Below, one piece after another: positions 10,034 to 19,312 of a DNA stretch of 64,000 bases (position 1 is the stretch's first letter; the number at the start of each line of letters is the position of its first letter). The notes below the pieces were generated by a model, which was given only the letters and a program-made list of their open reading frames with translations, was not told the DNA's origin and did not search any database. The translations under genes were made by a program, and so were the position numbers. The stretch comes from an uncultured Clostridia bacterium (lineage in GTDB: Bacteria; Bacillota; Clostridia; Oscillospirales; Ruminococcaceae), in assembly GCA_947586185.1 (NCBI GenBank), contig CANPXN010000001.1, positions 62,001-126,000 on the forward strand, given 5' to 3'.

Positions 10034-10707
10034 TCCTTTTCTCCCAGTGAGTATCCCACGCCTCTTACAGATTTTATAACTGTTTTTGATTTCAGCGCTC
10101 CCAGCTTTTTACGCAAAAAGGATATGTAAACGTCCGTGGAGTTGTATTCAATATCCGACTCATAGCCCCATATCTTTGTTATACAGTATTCTCTTTTTAA
10201 AACGCTGTCCTTATTTAGCATGAGCATTTCCATAAGCTGAAACTCTTTTGTGCTGAGCTTTATTTTAGAGCCGTCCTTTTTAAGCAGGTGATGAGTTCTG
10301 TCAAGCTCGATATCCCCATATTTCAGAGTTTCATCCACGTATTCCATTGTGTTTCTTCTGGACAGCGCCCAGACCCTTGCTATAAGCTCTTCCGTTACAA
10401 ACGGCTTTGTGAGATAGTCGTCCGTTCCCGATTTAAAGCCGGCAATTTTGTCTTCCGTTTCAGATTTTGCAGTGAGTATAAGAACGGCTGAGGATATATT
10501 GTTTTTCCGTATTGTCTGCAAGACCTCGATCCCGTTCATTTTGGGAAGAGTTATATCCAGAATTATAATGTCATATATTCCGCTGAGGGCATAGTCAAGT
10601 CCGTCTGCTCCGTTATATGCAGCGTCAACTAAGAATCCTTCACAGACAAGCAGCTCTTTCAATGCCATAGAAAGACTTTTTTCATCTTCTATAATAAGTA
10701 CCTTCAC
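10030..10707 (-). CDS. OmpR/PhoB-family response regulator
   Basis: The 225-residue protein has a receiver domain beginning MKVLIIEDEKSLSMALK, the phospho-acceptor Asp in IIILDITLPKMNG and the conserved Lys in DYLTKPF. A winged-helix DNA-binding domain follows, with STKEFQLMEMLMLN and VYISFLRKKLG and ending KSVRGVGYSLG. It is the first gene of the two-component operon, and its stop overlaps the kinase start. Targets are unknown; the divergent esterase gene (170 bases away) and the neighbouring xylanase are candidates. Confidence 0.93.
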   Translation of the reverse strand: MKVLIIEDEKSLSMALKELLVCEGFLVDAAYNGADGLDYALSGIYDIIILDITLPKMNGIEVLQTIRKNNISSAVLILTAKSETEDKIAGFKSGTDDYLTKPFVTEELIARVWALSRRNTMEYVDETLKYGDIELDRTHHLLKKDGSKIKLSTKEFQLMEMLMLNKDSVLKREYCITKIWGYESDIEYNSTDVYISFLRKKLGALKSKTVIKSVRGVGYSLGEKE

Positions 10708-10817
10708 ATTAAGCCCCCTTTATTATTGCTCCGATTTTAAGGCAGTACTATTTCTGTAATTATAACATATTTTTTGCTGTTTGTCATGCTTTTTTGTGGA
10801 TTTTATTAAAAATGGCA

Positions 10818-10846
10818 TTGACTTTAAAAAATAAAAATGTTACAAT
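10818..10846 (+). promoter_or_regulatory. Sigma-A promoter of the double esterase gene
   Basis: TTGACT (10818-10823), 17-base A/T-rich spacer, TACAAT (10841-10846), 32 bases before the ATG at 10879. Confidence 0.65.
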
Positions 10847-10878
10847 AAACATAGTATTATTAATATGGGGGAATTTTA

Positions 10879-13683
10879 ATGAAATTTAAAAGATTTATGT
10901 CAGCGGTATTGACTGCTGCCCTTGCACTTTCGCCACTTGGCGGCGTAGAGATTGCGTCGGCGGATATCGCTGCGAGTCCTGTTATAAGCAGGAACTGTCC
11001 GGCATATTCTCAGTCCAGCCCGTCAACTGCGGCTGCTGCAAATGACGATTATTATTACACTTCGTGGTCAGGAACCTCGCCGGATTATCTTGCCTACGAC
11101 TTGTCAAAGGTTCCGGAAAGCCAGCGCAAAAGGGTTATCGCTGTGTGGTATAATAACACTGGACAGTATGATTATACGGTCGTAAACGGTAATTCCAGCA
11201 GTATGCCTACCGATTATACAATCGAGGTCAATAAGGCATCCGGAGGTAAGTGTCCTGAGGACGGCTGGGAGGTCATTGAAAAAGTGACCGGAAACACTCT
11301 ACACTCACGTCAGCATCTTGTTGATATGGAAGGCTATAACTGGATCAGGATGAATGTTTCCGCTTCTGATGGAAAATCAGGAGGAACAGCCGGAATAAAC
11401 TTTGACATACACAATGTTTCTGACGGAGCTGCTGATAGCTGGATATTCTTCGGAGATTCAATTACTGCCGGAGGTATGATGAACTGCTACGGCACCGGAT
11501 TTGCGGAATATATCAACCGAATTGACAGCAGGTATTTTCCGGCTCAGGAAAACGGCGGTATAGGCGGTATTTTCAGTACCGACGGCGCAAAAAATATAGA
11601 CCGCTGGCTCAGCACATTTCCGGGAAGCTATGTGAGCATTGCCTATGGAACAAACGATGCATGGGGAAACCAGACCGGTGCTGATAAATATTACGAAAAT
11701 ACAGAGTATATGGTTAAAAAGGTAATTGCAGCCGGAAAAACTCCTGTTGTACCAAAGATTCCTTATGCAACGGAGTCTGGCGTAAATACTTACCTTGACA
11801 GCTATAATGCTATGATAGATAAAATTTATGAGAACTATCCTGAGGTCGTAAAAGGTCCTGATTTTGACGCTCTTTTCCGTGAAAATCCGGAGCTGCTCAG
11901 TGCAGACGGCGTTCACCCGAGCAGTGAGGGCTATGACAGGATGCGTCAGGTATGGGCGGAAACAATGTATAAAAATGTCTATACAATGGCGTCCGCAGAA
12001 GCTTTAAAGGGAGATGTAAACCTTGACGGTAAGGTCGATTCCAAGGACGTAATGACCCTTAAAGCTCACCTCACGAAGGAAACGCTCCTTAAAAGCGATG
12101 AGGCATATAAATGCGCTGATCTAAGCGGTGACGGAATTGTAAACGTGTTCGATCTCATTCTTCTGAAAAGAGAGCTTTTAGGCTCTGATGATCAGGGAGA
12201 GCTGACGGACAGCCAGTGGGAGGCTGTTGAGAGCAATGTGAAGCTTGTGGGAAGAAATGTTGTAAAGAATGGCGCTACATGGCTTTTGCAGAGCGGTTCT
12301 GCGGCTGAATTTAATGTAACGGGACAGTCTGCGGAGCTTGTCATTACAGGAAATTGGGGAGTGGATGCAGATAAGGATCAACGTCCGAGATATGCAGTAT
12401 ATGTTGACGGAGAGCTTTTGACAGATAAGACTCTTGACAGCAAGGAGGAGAAGATCGCCCTGTTCGACGGAACAGCTTCTTCTGTTAAGAATGTAAAGGT
12501 GATCCTTCTGTCCGAGGCCGGAAATGGAGCTGTGGGAGTTGACAGCATTAATGTGAAGTCCACTTCATCAAAGCCTGTAAAGCCGGTGGCTAAAAAGGAC
12601 CTCAGCATTGAGTTTATTGGGGATTCAATTACCTGTGCATACGGTGTTGAGGGAGCGAATGCTTATGAGAACTTTAAGACGACTACCGAAAACTTTACAA
12701 AGTCATACGCTTATTTAACAGCGCAGAAGCTTGACGCTGATTACAGCGCTGTGTGCTACAGCGGACATGGCATAGTTTCCGGCTATACCTCTGACGGCAG
12801 TAAGAACAGCGATAGCCTTATTCCTGATATATACGAGCTTGACAGCAAGCTTTCAATTTATTCCGGAAACTGGGACTTCGCTTCACATAAAAATGATGTA
12901 GTAGTTATCAACCTTGGAACTAATGACATAAATTATGTTGCTGCCGATACTGAAACACGTTCAGCAGAATTTATTGAGGGATATATTGATTTTCTTAAAA
13001 AGGTTCGTAAAAATAACAGCGGCGCATATATAATCTGTACTCTTGGAACAATGGGCGGAGATGAGATATGTCCTCTTATTGAGGATGCTGTTAAGCAGTA
13101 TAAATCCGAGACAAAGGATGAAAGAGTTATGTGGTATAAGTCCGCAACACAGGATCAGGCGGACGGAATCGGCTCTGACTGGCATCCGTCAGCAATAACT
13201 CAGCAAAAAAGCGCATATGTTCTTGCCGACAAAATATGTCAGGCTCTTGGCATGGAATCCGATCAGGTAGGTCTTGACGTTGCTGCTGACGCAGTTTATG
13301 ATGTTGAGATAAACAAGGAAAGCGGCGCAAACGCTGCACATTATGTAGGCTATGACAAGTCATTCTGGATAAATATGGTTTCCGGCGGCAGTAGCCCTGA
13401 GGATATAGTGGCATGCCTTTCCGGAATATCCCTTAAAAAGGGCGGAGAATACAGGTTTGAATTTGACTATACCACATCCGTCGATATGGATTTCAAGGTT
13501 TCTGTAAAGGGAGCAGATACCCATTTCAGTGATACTGTAAGCTCAAATTCAGAAAAGCAGCATTATAGTCAGACCTTTAAGGTAACGTCAGATGACAGCG
13601 CTGCCCGAATAACATACGATATAGGCGGCGGAAGCAGTTATAATGTAACGCTGTCCGGCATAAAGCTTACAAAGATCGCATAA
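10879..13683 (+). CDS. Dockerin protein with two SGNH esterase domains (SGNH/CE3-like - dockerin - CE2)
   Basis: The 934-residue secreted protein has a signal peptide (1-29). The first SGNH esterase (about 60-375) has IFFGDSITAGG (Ser about 194), AYGTNDAWG and ADGVHPSSEGY, supplying Ser, Asp and His. A dockerin at about 377-436 has GDVNLDGKVD and [21 protein letters not shown]2-type unit comes next: a beta-sandwich domain (about 445-560), then a second SGNH domain with GDSITCAYG (Ser about 582), LGTNDINY and DWHPSA. The last 125 residues form a beta-rich module resembling a CBM4/9-type fold, with no firm family. It likely removes acetyl groups from xylan or other hemicelluloses. A 13-base gap to the GH5 gene suggests a shared transcript. 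Confidence 0.87.
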   Translation: MKFKRFMSAVLTAALALSPLGGVEIASADIAASPVISRNCPAYSQSSPSTAAAANDDYYYTSWSGTSPDYLAYDLSKVPESQRKRVIAVWYNNTGQYDYTVVNGNSSSMPTDYTIEVNKASGGKCPEDGWEVIEKVTGNTLHSRQHLVDMEGYNWIRMNVSASDGKSGGTAGINFDIHNVSDGAADSWIFFGDSITAGGMMNCYGTGFAEYINRIDSRYFPAQENGGIGGIFSTDGAKNIDRWLSTFPGSYVSIAYGTNDAWGNQTGADKYYENTEYMVKKVIAAGKTPVVPKIPYATESGVNTYLDSYNAMIDKIYENYPEVVKGPDFDALFRENPELLSADGVHPSSEGYDRMRQVWAETMYKNVYTMASAEALKGDVNLDGKVDSKDVMTLKAHLTKETLLKSDEAYKCADLSGDGIVNVFDLILLKRELLGSDDQGELTDSQWEAVESNVKLVGRNVVKNGATWLLQSGSAAEFNVTGQSAELVITGNWGVDADKDQRPRYAVYVDGELLTDKTLDSKEEKIALFDGTASSVKNVKVILLSEAGNGAVGVDSINVKSTSSKPVKPVAKKDLSIEFIGDSITCAYGVEGANAYENFKTTTENFTKSYAYLTAQKLDADYSAVCYSGHGIVSGYTSDGSKNSDSLIPDIYELDSKLSIYSGNWDFASHKNDVVVINLGTNDINYVAADTETRSAEFIEGYIDFLKKVRKNNSGAYIICTLGTMGGDEICPLIEDAVKQYKSETKDERVMWYKSATQDQADGIGSDWHPSAITQQKSAYVLADKICQALGMESDQVGLDVAADAVYDVEINKESGANAAHYVGYDKSFWINMVSGGSSPEDIVACLSGISLKKGGEYRFEFDYTTSVDMDFKVSVKGADTHFSDTVSSNSEKQHYSQTFKVTSDDSAARITYDIGGGSSYNVTLSGIKLTKIA

Positions 13684-13696
13684 GGAGGAGTGAATT

Positions 13697-15274
13697 ATGA
13701 TAGGGTCATTTCTGAAGAAAACAGTTCTTTCGGCTTTGGTTTCGGGAAGTATTCTTTTCGGAACTGCCGGCGGATTTGCACCTGTATCAGCAGCTCCTGA
13801 CGAGTATCACGACGACTGGCTCCATGTAAATGAAAATGCGGAAATTGTCGATATGAACGGCGATCCGGTATGGATTACAGGCTGTAACTGGTTTGGCTTT
13901 AATGTAGGAAGTCAGGTCTTCGACGGAGTATGGTCCCAGAACATGCACGATATGCTCAGGCAGATCGCAGATCATGGCTTTAACTTCCTTAGAGTTCCTA
14001 TGTCAACGGAGATACTTCTTCAATGGAAAAACGGCGACCCTGATCCGGCGACTCCAAAGGTAAATCCCTATGAAAATCCGGAGCTTACACTTGAAAAGGT
14101 CGAGGGCGGCACTGTAATGTACAGCTTTGATTTGTGGAATCAGGCTGTTGAATGGTGCAGGGAGCTTGGAATAAAGATCATGATAGATATCCACAGTGCG
14201 GAAACTGCTTCCGCAGGACATCAGATAAGTCTTTGGTATACCGATAAGTTCAGCACTGAGGATTGGTGTACGGCTCTTGGATGGTTTGCAGATTACTATA
14301 AGGACGATGATACTATTCTTGCAATAGATTTGAAAAATGAGCCTCACGGTACAGCGGACGTTCCGAATCAGATGGCTAAATGGGACGATACACAGGATGC
14401 AAACAACTGGAGGTATGCGGCCGGGTTGGGAGCAAATGCTGTTCTTGAAAAGAATCCGAATCTTCTTATAATGGTCGAAGGCGTAGAGGTTTATCCAAAG
14501 GAAGGATATGACTGGACATATCAAAATATAGATTATTCAAGATATCCTTTCAGCTATTATTACCATACATGGTGGGGCGGAAATTTCCGCGGCGTAAAGG
14601 ATTTCCCTCTTGACCTTGGAGAGCATCAAAGTCAGCTCGTTTATTCTCCTCATGATTACGGCCCTCTTGTATATGCTCAGGATTGGTTCTATGACGGATT
14701 TACACAGGAAACGTTAATGAAGGACTGCTGGCATGACAACTGGTTCTATATTCTGGAGGATAAAATAGCTCCTCTGCTTATGGGTGAGTGGGGCGGATTT
14801 CTTGATGAGGAACATGATGCCGACGGTAAAAACCGTGCATGGATGCAGGCGCTACGTGATCTTATGATCGAAAATCATATTCACCACACATTCTGGTGCT
14901 TTAATGAAAACTCAGGGGATACAGGCGGACTTGTATATGATAATTTCGGTAAGTGGGACGAGGAAAAGTATGAATTTGTAAAGCCTGCTCTGTGGCAGGA
15001 CGACAATGGAAAGTTCATAAGCCTCGACCATAAAACAGCTCTTGGAGCAAACGGAATTTCCCTTTCGGAGCATTATTCGGGTCAGACTTCGGAATGTGGG
15101 AACGGAGACGTTAACGATGACGGTGTTGTAAATGTGTTTGATGAAATAATGCTTAAACGTTTTGTTCTGTATAATTATCAGGACATAAACAAGACTAATG
15201 CTGATTTTAACGGAGATGGAAATATAGACGTTAAGGATATTGTGAAGCTTGTGAAGTTTCTTGTAAAAGCATAG
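13697..15274 (+). CDS. GH5 endoglucanase with C-terminal dockerin
   Basis: The 525-residue secreted protein has a signal peptide ending near the Ala-rich PVSAAP (residue 33). The GH5 domain (about 45-440) carries TGCNWFGFN, the acid/base Glu in LKNEPHGT (about 213) and the nucleophile Glu in LMGEWGG (about 363). The dockerin spans 468-525 with GDVNDDGVVNVFDEIMLKR and DFNGDGNIDVKDIVK; its two repeats are unlike each other after the calcium loops. It cuts internal beta-1,4 bonds, most likely in cellulose; other beta-glucans are possible. AAGGAGGAG precedes the ATG. It lies 13 bases after the double esterase gene and is followed by a terminator. Confidence 0.9.
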   Translation: MIGSFLKKTVLSALVSGSILFGTAGGFAPVSAAPDEYHDDWLHVNENAEIVDMNGDPVWITGCNWFGFNVGSQVFDGVWSQNMHDMLRQIADHGFNFLRVPMSTEILLQWKNGDPDPATPKVNPYENPELTLEKVEGGTVMYSFDLWNQAVEWCRELGIKIMIDIHSAETASAGHQISLWYTDKFSTEDWCTALGWFADYYKDDDTILAIDLKNEPHGTADVPNQMAKWDDTQDANNWRYAAGLGANAVLEKNPNLLIMVEGVEVYPKEGYDWTYQNIDYSRYPFSYYYHTWWGGNFRGVKDFPLDLGEHQSQLVYSPHDYGPLVYAQDWFYDGFTQETLMKDCWHDNWFYILEDKIAPLLMGEWGGFLDEEHDADGKNRAWMQALRDLMIENHIHHTFWCFNENSGDTGGLVYDNFGKWDEEKYEFVKPALWQDDNGKFISLDHKTALGANGISLSEHYSGQTSECGNGDVNDDGVVNVFDEIMLKRFVLYNYQDINKTNADFNGDGNIDVKDIVKLVKFLVKA

Positions 15275-15277
15275 GTT

Positions 15278-15311
15278 AAAGACTGCCTGTATCAAGGCAG
15301 TCTTTTTTATT
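15278..15311 (+). terminator. Rho-independent terminator
   Basis: AAAGACTGCCT / AGGCAGTCTTT stem running into TTTTTT, three bases after the GH5 stop. Confidence 0.85.
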
Positions 15312-15443
15312 ATTGTTACACTAAAACAGTAAGCTTAATTTGTACTATTTTTACAAAAATTATATCAATATATGGATAAATACTTTAAACTTATAACAAA
15401 ATGTGCTATTATTATAATATCGTTTTGAAAAGGAGAGATTGAA

Positions 15444-18002
15444 TTGGAAAGGAAAAGTTTTTTTAAGCGCATGATTTCTGTTCTTGCTGCTTCTTCGATG
15501 CTTCTGTCTGTATCATCCGTTATATCAGCGGCAGATCTGGCGGAGGGAGAATCGGGAAAGCCGCTTCTTAGTGAATCAGCAACGGATGCTGAAATCAATT
15601 TTGCGAAAGCTTTGCAGCTTTCAATGTATTTTTATGACGCAAACAAATGCGGCAGCGGTATCACTGACGGCAATCTTGAGTGGAGAGGAGACTGCCATGT
15701 TGAGGATGCGAAGGTTCCGCTGAAGCCTATGGGGGAGGATTTCAAGGGGACAAATCTTTCTCAGGAGTTTATTGATGAACACAGGGATATTCTTGACCCT
15801 GATGGAGACGGAACGATTGATGTTGCCGGAGGAATGCATGATGCAGGCGATCATGTTAAATTCTGTTTGCCGGGAAGCTATGCTGCGTCAACTCTTGGCT
15901 GGGGCTACTATGAGTTCCGTGACGCATATGCTGATTCAGGTCAGCAGTGGCATATTGAGGATATACTTCACTGGTTCAACGATTATTACTTGAAATGTAC
16001 CTACTTTGACGAAAACGGAGATATCCTTGCTTTTTGCTATCAGGTCGGCGAGGGAAATATAGATCATAACTATTGGATCGCACCTGAGCTTCAGAATGAA
16101 AATCTTCTGGATTTTGCACGTCCGGCATATTTTGCAACGGAAGAAACTCCTGCAACAGATATGTGTGCAGGCGTTGCCGCTTCTCTTGCAGTAAATTATC
16201 TTAACTTCAAGGATACGGAGCCTGAATATGCTGAGGAGTCCTTGAACGCAGCAATTAAGCTCTATGAATTTGCAGTAAAGACTCACACTGAGGAGGACGA
16301 CTGCGTTGTAACAAGTCTTGGCTATGACGGAGGCTTCTATACTTCAAGCTATGACTATGACGAGCTTGCATGGGCAGCTGTGTGGCTTTATGAATGTACG
16401 GGAAATTATGATTATATTGACGATATTATAAGAGTTGATGAAACTGTGACCGGAGATATGGGCGCTCATCCGTATACCGGTTATCTCAAGAGAATTATTA
16501 AGGATACCGGAAACTGCTGGCAGAACATCTGGGTTCACTGCTGGGATACTGTATGGGGAGGAGTTTTTGCAAAGCTTGCTCCGATTACAAACTGCTCCCG
16601 TGACTGGTATATTTTCCGCTGGAATCTTGAATTCTGGTCGGGTATGACTCCGGAGGACGCCGCTGCTGCAACAGGGCTTCCTGCGGCTGTAACAGCGCAT
16701 AAGGATTTTGGCCCTGACGACGCTGTATGGAATACAACTATAACAGCTGAGGAAATTGCTGATCTTCCGGAAAAGGACGGGGCATGGCTCAAGAAAACTC
16801 CGGCGGGCTTTGCAATGCTTAACGATTACGGCTCAGCACGTTATGATACGGCAGCTCAGCTTGAAGCTCTGGTATACGCAAAGGAAACCGGAGACTATAC
16901 CTTTGCCGACTGGGCGGAGGGTCAGATGGAATACATTATGGGCAATAACCCTATGGACAGAGCATATATTGTAGGCTATGATCTTGAAAAGGGTGCAAGC
17001 CATCCGCATCATCGTGCAGCTCATGGCTCAAAAACTCTCAATATGGATGAACCGGCGGATCAAACACATGTTCTGTGGGGCGCCCTTGTAGGAGGTCCTG
17101 ATGCAAACGATTATCACAGAGATATTACAAAGGATTATATCTATAATGAGGTTGCGGTTGACTATAATGCAGGGTTTGTAGGAGCCTGTGCCGGACTTTA
17201 TAAATATTACGGCAAGGATAAGGGAGATAAGCCGGACAAGAATATTCCTGTACCGGAAAGCAGTATGAAGGGTGATATAAACGAGTATTATATAGAGGCA
17301 AGAGTTGTGCAGGAAAATACTGCTCGTTCACAGGTTGAAGTCAAGGTTTATAATGACACATCTATTCCGCCGAGATATGTGGATGATATAAAGTGCAGAT
17401 ACTTCTTCAATATAAACGAGCTTCTTGCCGCAGGGCAGACTATTGACAATGTTCAGGTAGATATTTTCTATGATGAGGAAAATGCCAACACTAACGGTGA
17501 ATCCTTTGCCACGATCTCAGAGCCTGTGAAGTGGGACGATAACGGAACCTATTATGTTGAGATCAGCTGGGAAGGCTGCGAGTTCTATGGCAAGAGAGTT
17601 TTTCACTTCGGGCTTATTGCCGATATGGATTCGGAATATAAAACAAATTGGGATCCGACTGACGACTACAGCAGAGAGGGAATCGAGCTTAGCGAGGACG
17701 AATTGAAGCTTACAGAAAAAATTCCTGTTTATGTGGATAATAAGCTTGTATGGGGCGCAGAGCCAGAGGGCGGAAATACCACTGAACCGACCGGTGAAGT
17801 CACTTTAGGAGATGTAAATGATGACGGAGATGTTGATATTCAGGATCTCGTTGCGCTTTGCAAGCACTTTGCTGATGTTGACGCTTATCCGCTCAGCGAA
17901 CAGTCACAAAAAAATGCCGATGTTGTAAGCGATGGAGAAATCACAAACATCGACTGTGTTATGCTGCTTAAATATGTTTCAGGACAGATAGACAAATTTT
18001 GA
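15444..18002 (+). CDS. GH9 endoglucanase with CBM3c and dockerin
   Basis: The 852-residue secreted protein starts with TTG after AAAGGAGAG and has a signal peptide (about 1-30). The GH9 domain (about 47-590) shows GGMHDAGDHVKF with the catalytic-base Asp pair (about 129) and the acid Glu in NEVAVDYNAGFVG (about 568). A family 3c CBM (about 610-735) with EYYIEARVV and QVEVKVYND follows directly, as in processive GH9 cellulases where the CBM3c extends the active site. A dockerin spans 789-850; its first loop is GDVNDDGDVD. Its second repeat (DVVSDGEITNID) lacks the [10 protein letters not shown] signature of most enzyme dockerins here, so it may bind a different cohesin. Terminator at 18152-18186. 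Confidence 0.92.
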   Translation: MERKSFFKRMISVLAASSMLLSVSSVISAADLAEGESGKPLLSESATDAEINFAKALQLSMYFYDANKCGSGITDGNLEWRGDCHVEDAKVPLKPMGEDFKGTNLSQEFIDEHRDILDPDGDGTIDVAGGMHDAGDHVKFCLPGSYAASTLGWGYYEFRDAYADSGQQWHIEDILHWFNDYYLKCTYFDENGDILAFCYQVGEGNIDHNYWIAPELQNENLLDFARPAYFATEETPATDMCAGVAASLAVNYLNFKDTEPEYAEESLNAAIKLYEFAVKTHTEEDDCVVTSLGYDGGFYTSSYDYDELAWAAVWLYECTGNYDYIDDIIRVDETVTGDMGAHPYTGYLKRIIKDTGNCWQNIWVHCWDTVWGGVFAKLAPITNCSRDWYIFRWNLEFWSGMTPEDAAAATGLPAAVTAHKDFGPDDAVWNTTITAEEIADLPEKDGAWLKKTPAGFAMLNDYGSARYDTAAQLEALVYAKETGDYTFADWAEGQMEYIMGNNPMDRAYIVGYDLEKGASHPHHRAAHGSKTLNMDEPADQTHVLWGALVGGPDANDYHRDITKDYIYNEVAVDYNAGFVGACAGLYKYYGKDKGDKPDKNIPVPESSMKGDINEYYIEARVVQENTARSQVEVKVYNDTSIPPRYVDDIKCRYFFNINELLAAGQTIDNVQVDIFYDEENANTNGESFATISEPVKWDDNGTYYVEISWEGCEFYGKRVFHFGLIADMDSEYKTNWDPTDDYSREGIELSEDELKLTEKIPVYVDNKLVWGAEPEGGNTTEPTGEVTLGDVNDDGDVDIQDLVALCKHFADVDAYPLSEQSQKNADVVSDGEITNIDCVMLLKYVSGQIDKF

Positions 18003-18151
18003 TTATAACTTAGGTCATGATTTTCCACGCCTTTAAAGCGGTGGACTCCATTTTCAGATTCAGTAGAGGCTTATATCCCATACTGAATACTTAGCGGAGC
18101 TTGCGCTGTACTTTATTCTAGCTAAATTATGGGTTCAAGCACCTTTATTGA
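18003..18151. other. Gene-free stretch with small hairpins after the GH9 gene
   Basis: No reading frame here looks coding. ATTCAGTA / TACTGAAT and CCAC / GTGG pairs give weak hairpins. The end (GTACTTTATTCTAGCTA) faintly resembles the end of the repeats at 56801 and 58148 (TTTACTTTCCTCAGCTA). It may be a decayed repeat. Confidence 0.3.
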
Positions 18152-18186
18152 AAAATATCCCTTATCTTTATGATAGGGGATATTTT
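18152..18186 (+). terminator. Terminator of the GH9 gene
   Basis: AAAATATCCC ... GGGATATTTT stem with an inner TATC/GATA pair, followed by TTTTCTTT. Confidence 0.65.
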
Positions 18187-18410
18187 CTTTATGGAAATCA
18201 ATTTTAAAAATTTGGTGTATCCTATCCCCATATCTTTGTTAAGAAAAAGTTTTTAGTTCTCTTCCAATTCTATTTTCTTCCCCTTATGGGAAGAAAATAG
18301 AATTGAATTGGGATTCTAAAGGGACTTTGTCCCTTTAGCAGGGGGTTCGGGGGACAGAGTCCACCGCATAGTGTTTCCAAAATTGATTTCCGTGGATATT
18401 TTCTTTTTAT
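18178..18410. mobile_element. MITE-like insertion with inverted ends and flanking direct repeats
   Basis: GGAAATCAATTTT (18193-18205) and AAAATTGATTTCC (18379-18391) are perfect 13-bp inverted repeats. Just outside lie near-identical direct repeats, GGATATTTTCTTTAT (18178-18192) and GGATATTTTCTTTTTAT (18394-18410). Inside are a perfect 18-bp hairpin (arms 18265-18282 and 18288-18305, 5-base loop) and a second hairpin with GGGACTTTGTCCC (18321-18333) and GGGGACAGAGTCC (18350-18362). No protein is encoded. This arrangement fits a small non-autonomous transposon that landed just upstream of the LRR-dockerin promoter. Confidence 0.6.
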
Positions 18411-18414
18411 TTAA

Positions 18415-18443
18415 TTGACAAAGCTTGTGAAATAGTGTAATAT
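18415..18443 (+). promoter_or_regulatory. Sigma-A promoter of the first LRR-dockerin gene
   Basis: TTGACA (18415-18420), 17-base spacer, TAATAT (18438-18443). The spacer ends GTGAAATAGTG, close to TTGAAATGGTG in the promoter at 25304. Confidence 0.75.
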
Positions 18444-18473
18444 ATGCTTATATATTGATTGGAGGGTTTTATT

Positions 18474-19276
18474 TTGAGAATAAAAAATAAGCTTTTAAGC
18501 TTTGCTGCGGTAATAGCAGGTACTGCAAATGTTTTTATGGCTACGGCACAGGGGTAATATCTGCCGGAGCAGAAACCTATGGCGTACTTACTTATAAAGC
18601 GGTCGATAAGGATAATGACGGAACAGATGATTATGTGGAAATAACCGATTGTGATAAATCTGCAGTTACTGTCAAGATACCTTATAAAATTGGCGGACTG
18701 CCGGTAACATGTATAGGTGAGGCGGCGTTTAGTGGCTGTGATCTTACAAGTATAACAATCCCTAATAGTGTAACAAGTATAGAGGAAAGTACATTTTATG
18801 AATGTAAATCCCTTATAAGCATAATTATTCCATACAGCGTAAAAAGTATAGAGGATAAAGCATTTTACAGATGTGAAAGTCTTGAAAGCATAACGATTTT
18901 AAATCCTGATTGTGATATACATAGTACTGGGTCTACTATAAACAATAAATATGATTCGTATACGAGCTTTGATATTAGTTATTATTATGGAACAATTTGC
19001 GGCTATGAAAACTCCACAGCACAGGAATATGCTAAAAAGCTTGGCTATAAATTTCTTGAATCCGGGGCTGCCGGCGATGCAAATGGAGACGGAAACGTAA
19101 CCGCATTGGACGCTTCAATGATATTCAGCGAATACAAAAGTACATACAGCGGCGGTACGGGCAGTTTTACGCAGGATCAGAAGGAAAGATGCGACATGAA
19201 TGGCGATAATAAAATTACTGCATTGGACGCATCTAAAGTATTTTCAATATATAAGGAAAATTATAACAAAGGATAA
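18474..19276 (+). pseudogene. BspA-type LRR protein with dockerin, frameshifted in the signal peptide
   Basis: GGAGGG (18461-18466) precedes a TTG at 18474 that opens a signal peptide (LLSFAAVIAGTANVFMATA) but stops at 18555. One extra G in the four-G run at 18551-18554 would join it to VISAGAETYGVLTYKAV and the rest of the protein, as in the intact relative at 31353. The body has LRR_5/BspA-type repeats (AFSGCDLTSITIPNSVTSI). The C-terminal dockerin has GDANGDGNVTALDASMIF and DMNGDNKITALDASKVFS. As written, only the part from about 18635 (GTG) could be translated, without a secretion signal. It is either a decayed gene, a length-variable G tract or a sequencing error. Confidence 0.7.
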
Positions 19277-19282
19277 AATTCA

Positions 19283-19312
19283 GGGACGGCTTTAAGCCGT
19301 CCCATTTCATTA
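19283..19312. terminator. Terminator between LRR-dockerin and AraC genes
   Basis: GGGACGGC / GCCGTCCC stem (19283-19290, 19296-19303) at a convergent junction. The T tract is weak. The stem resembles the one at 26790. Confidence 0.6.

Noticed and set aside
18003-18151. A possible IS200/IS605 end, from small subterminal hairpins
   Set aside because: No TnpA or TnpB reading frame is present and the hairpins are weak.
18130-18160. A GGTTCAAG stretch resembling a tRNA T-arm
   Set aside because: No acceptor, D or anticodon stems can be built around it. I found no tRNA or rRNA genes in the window.
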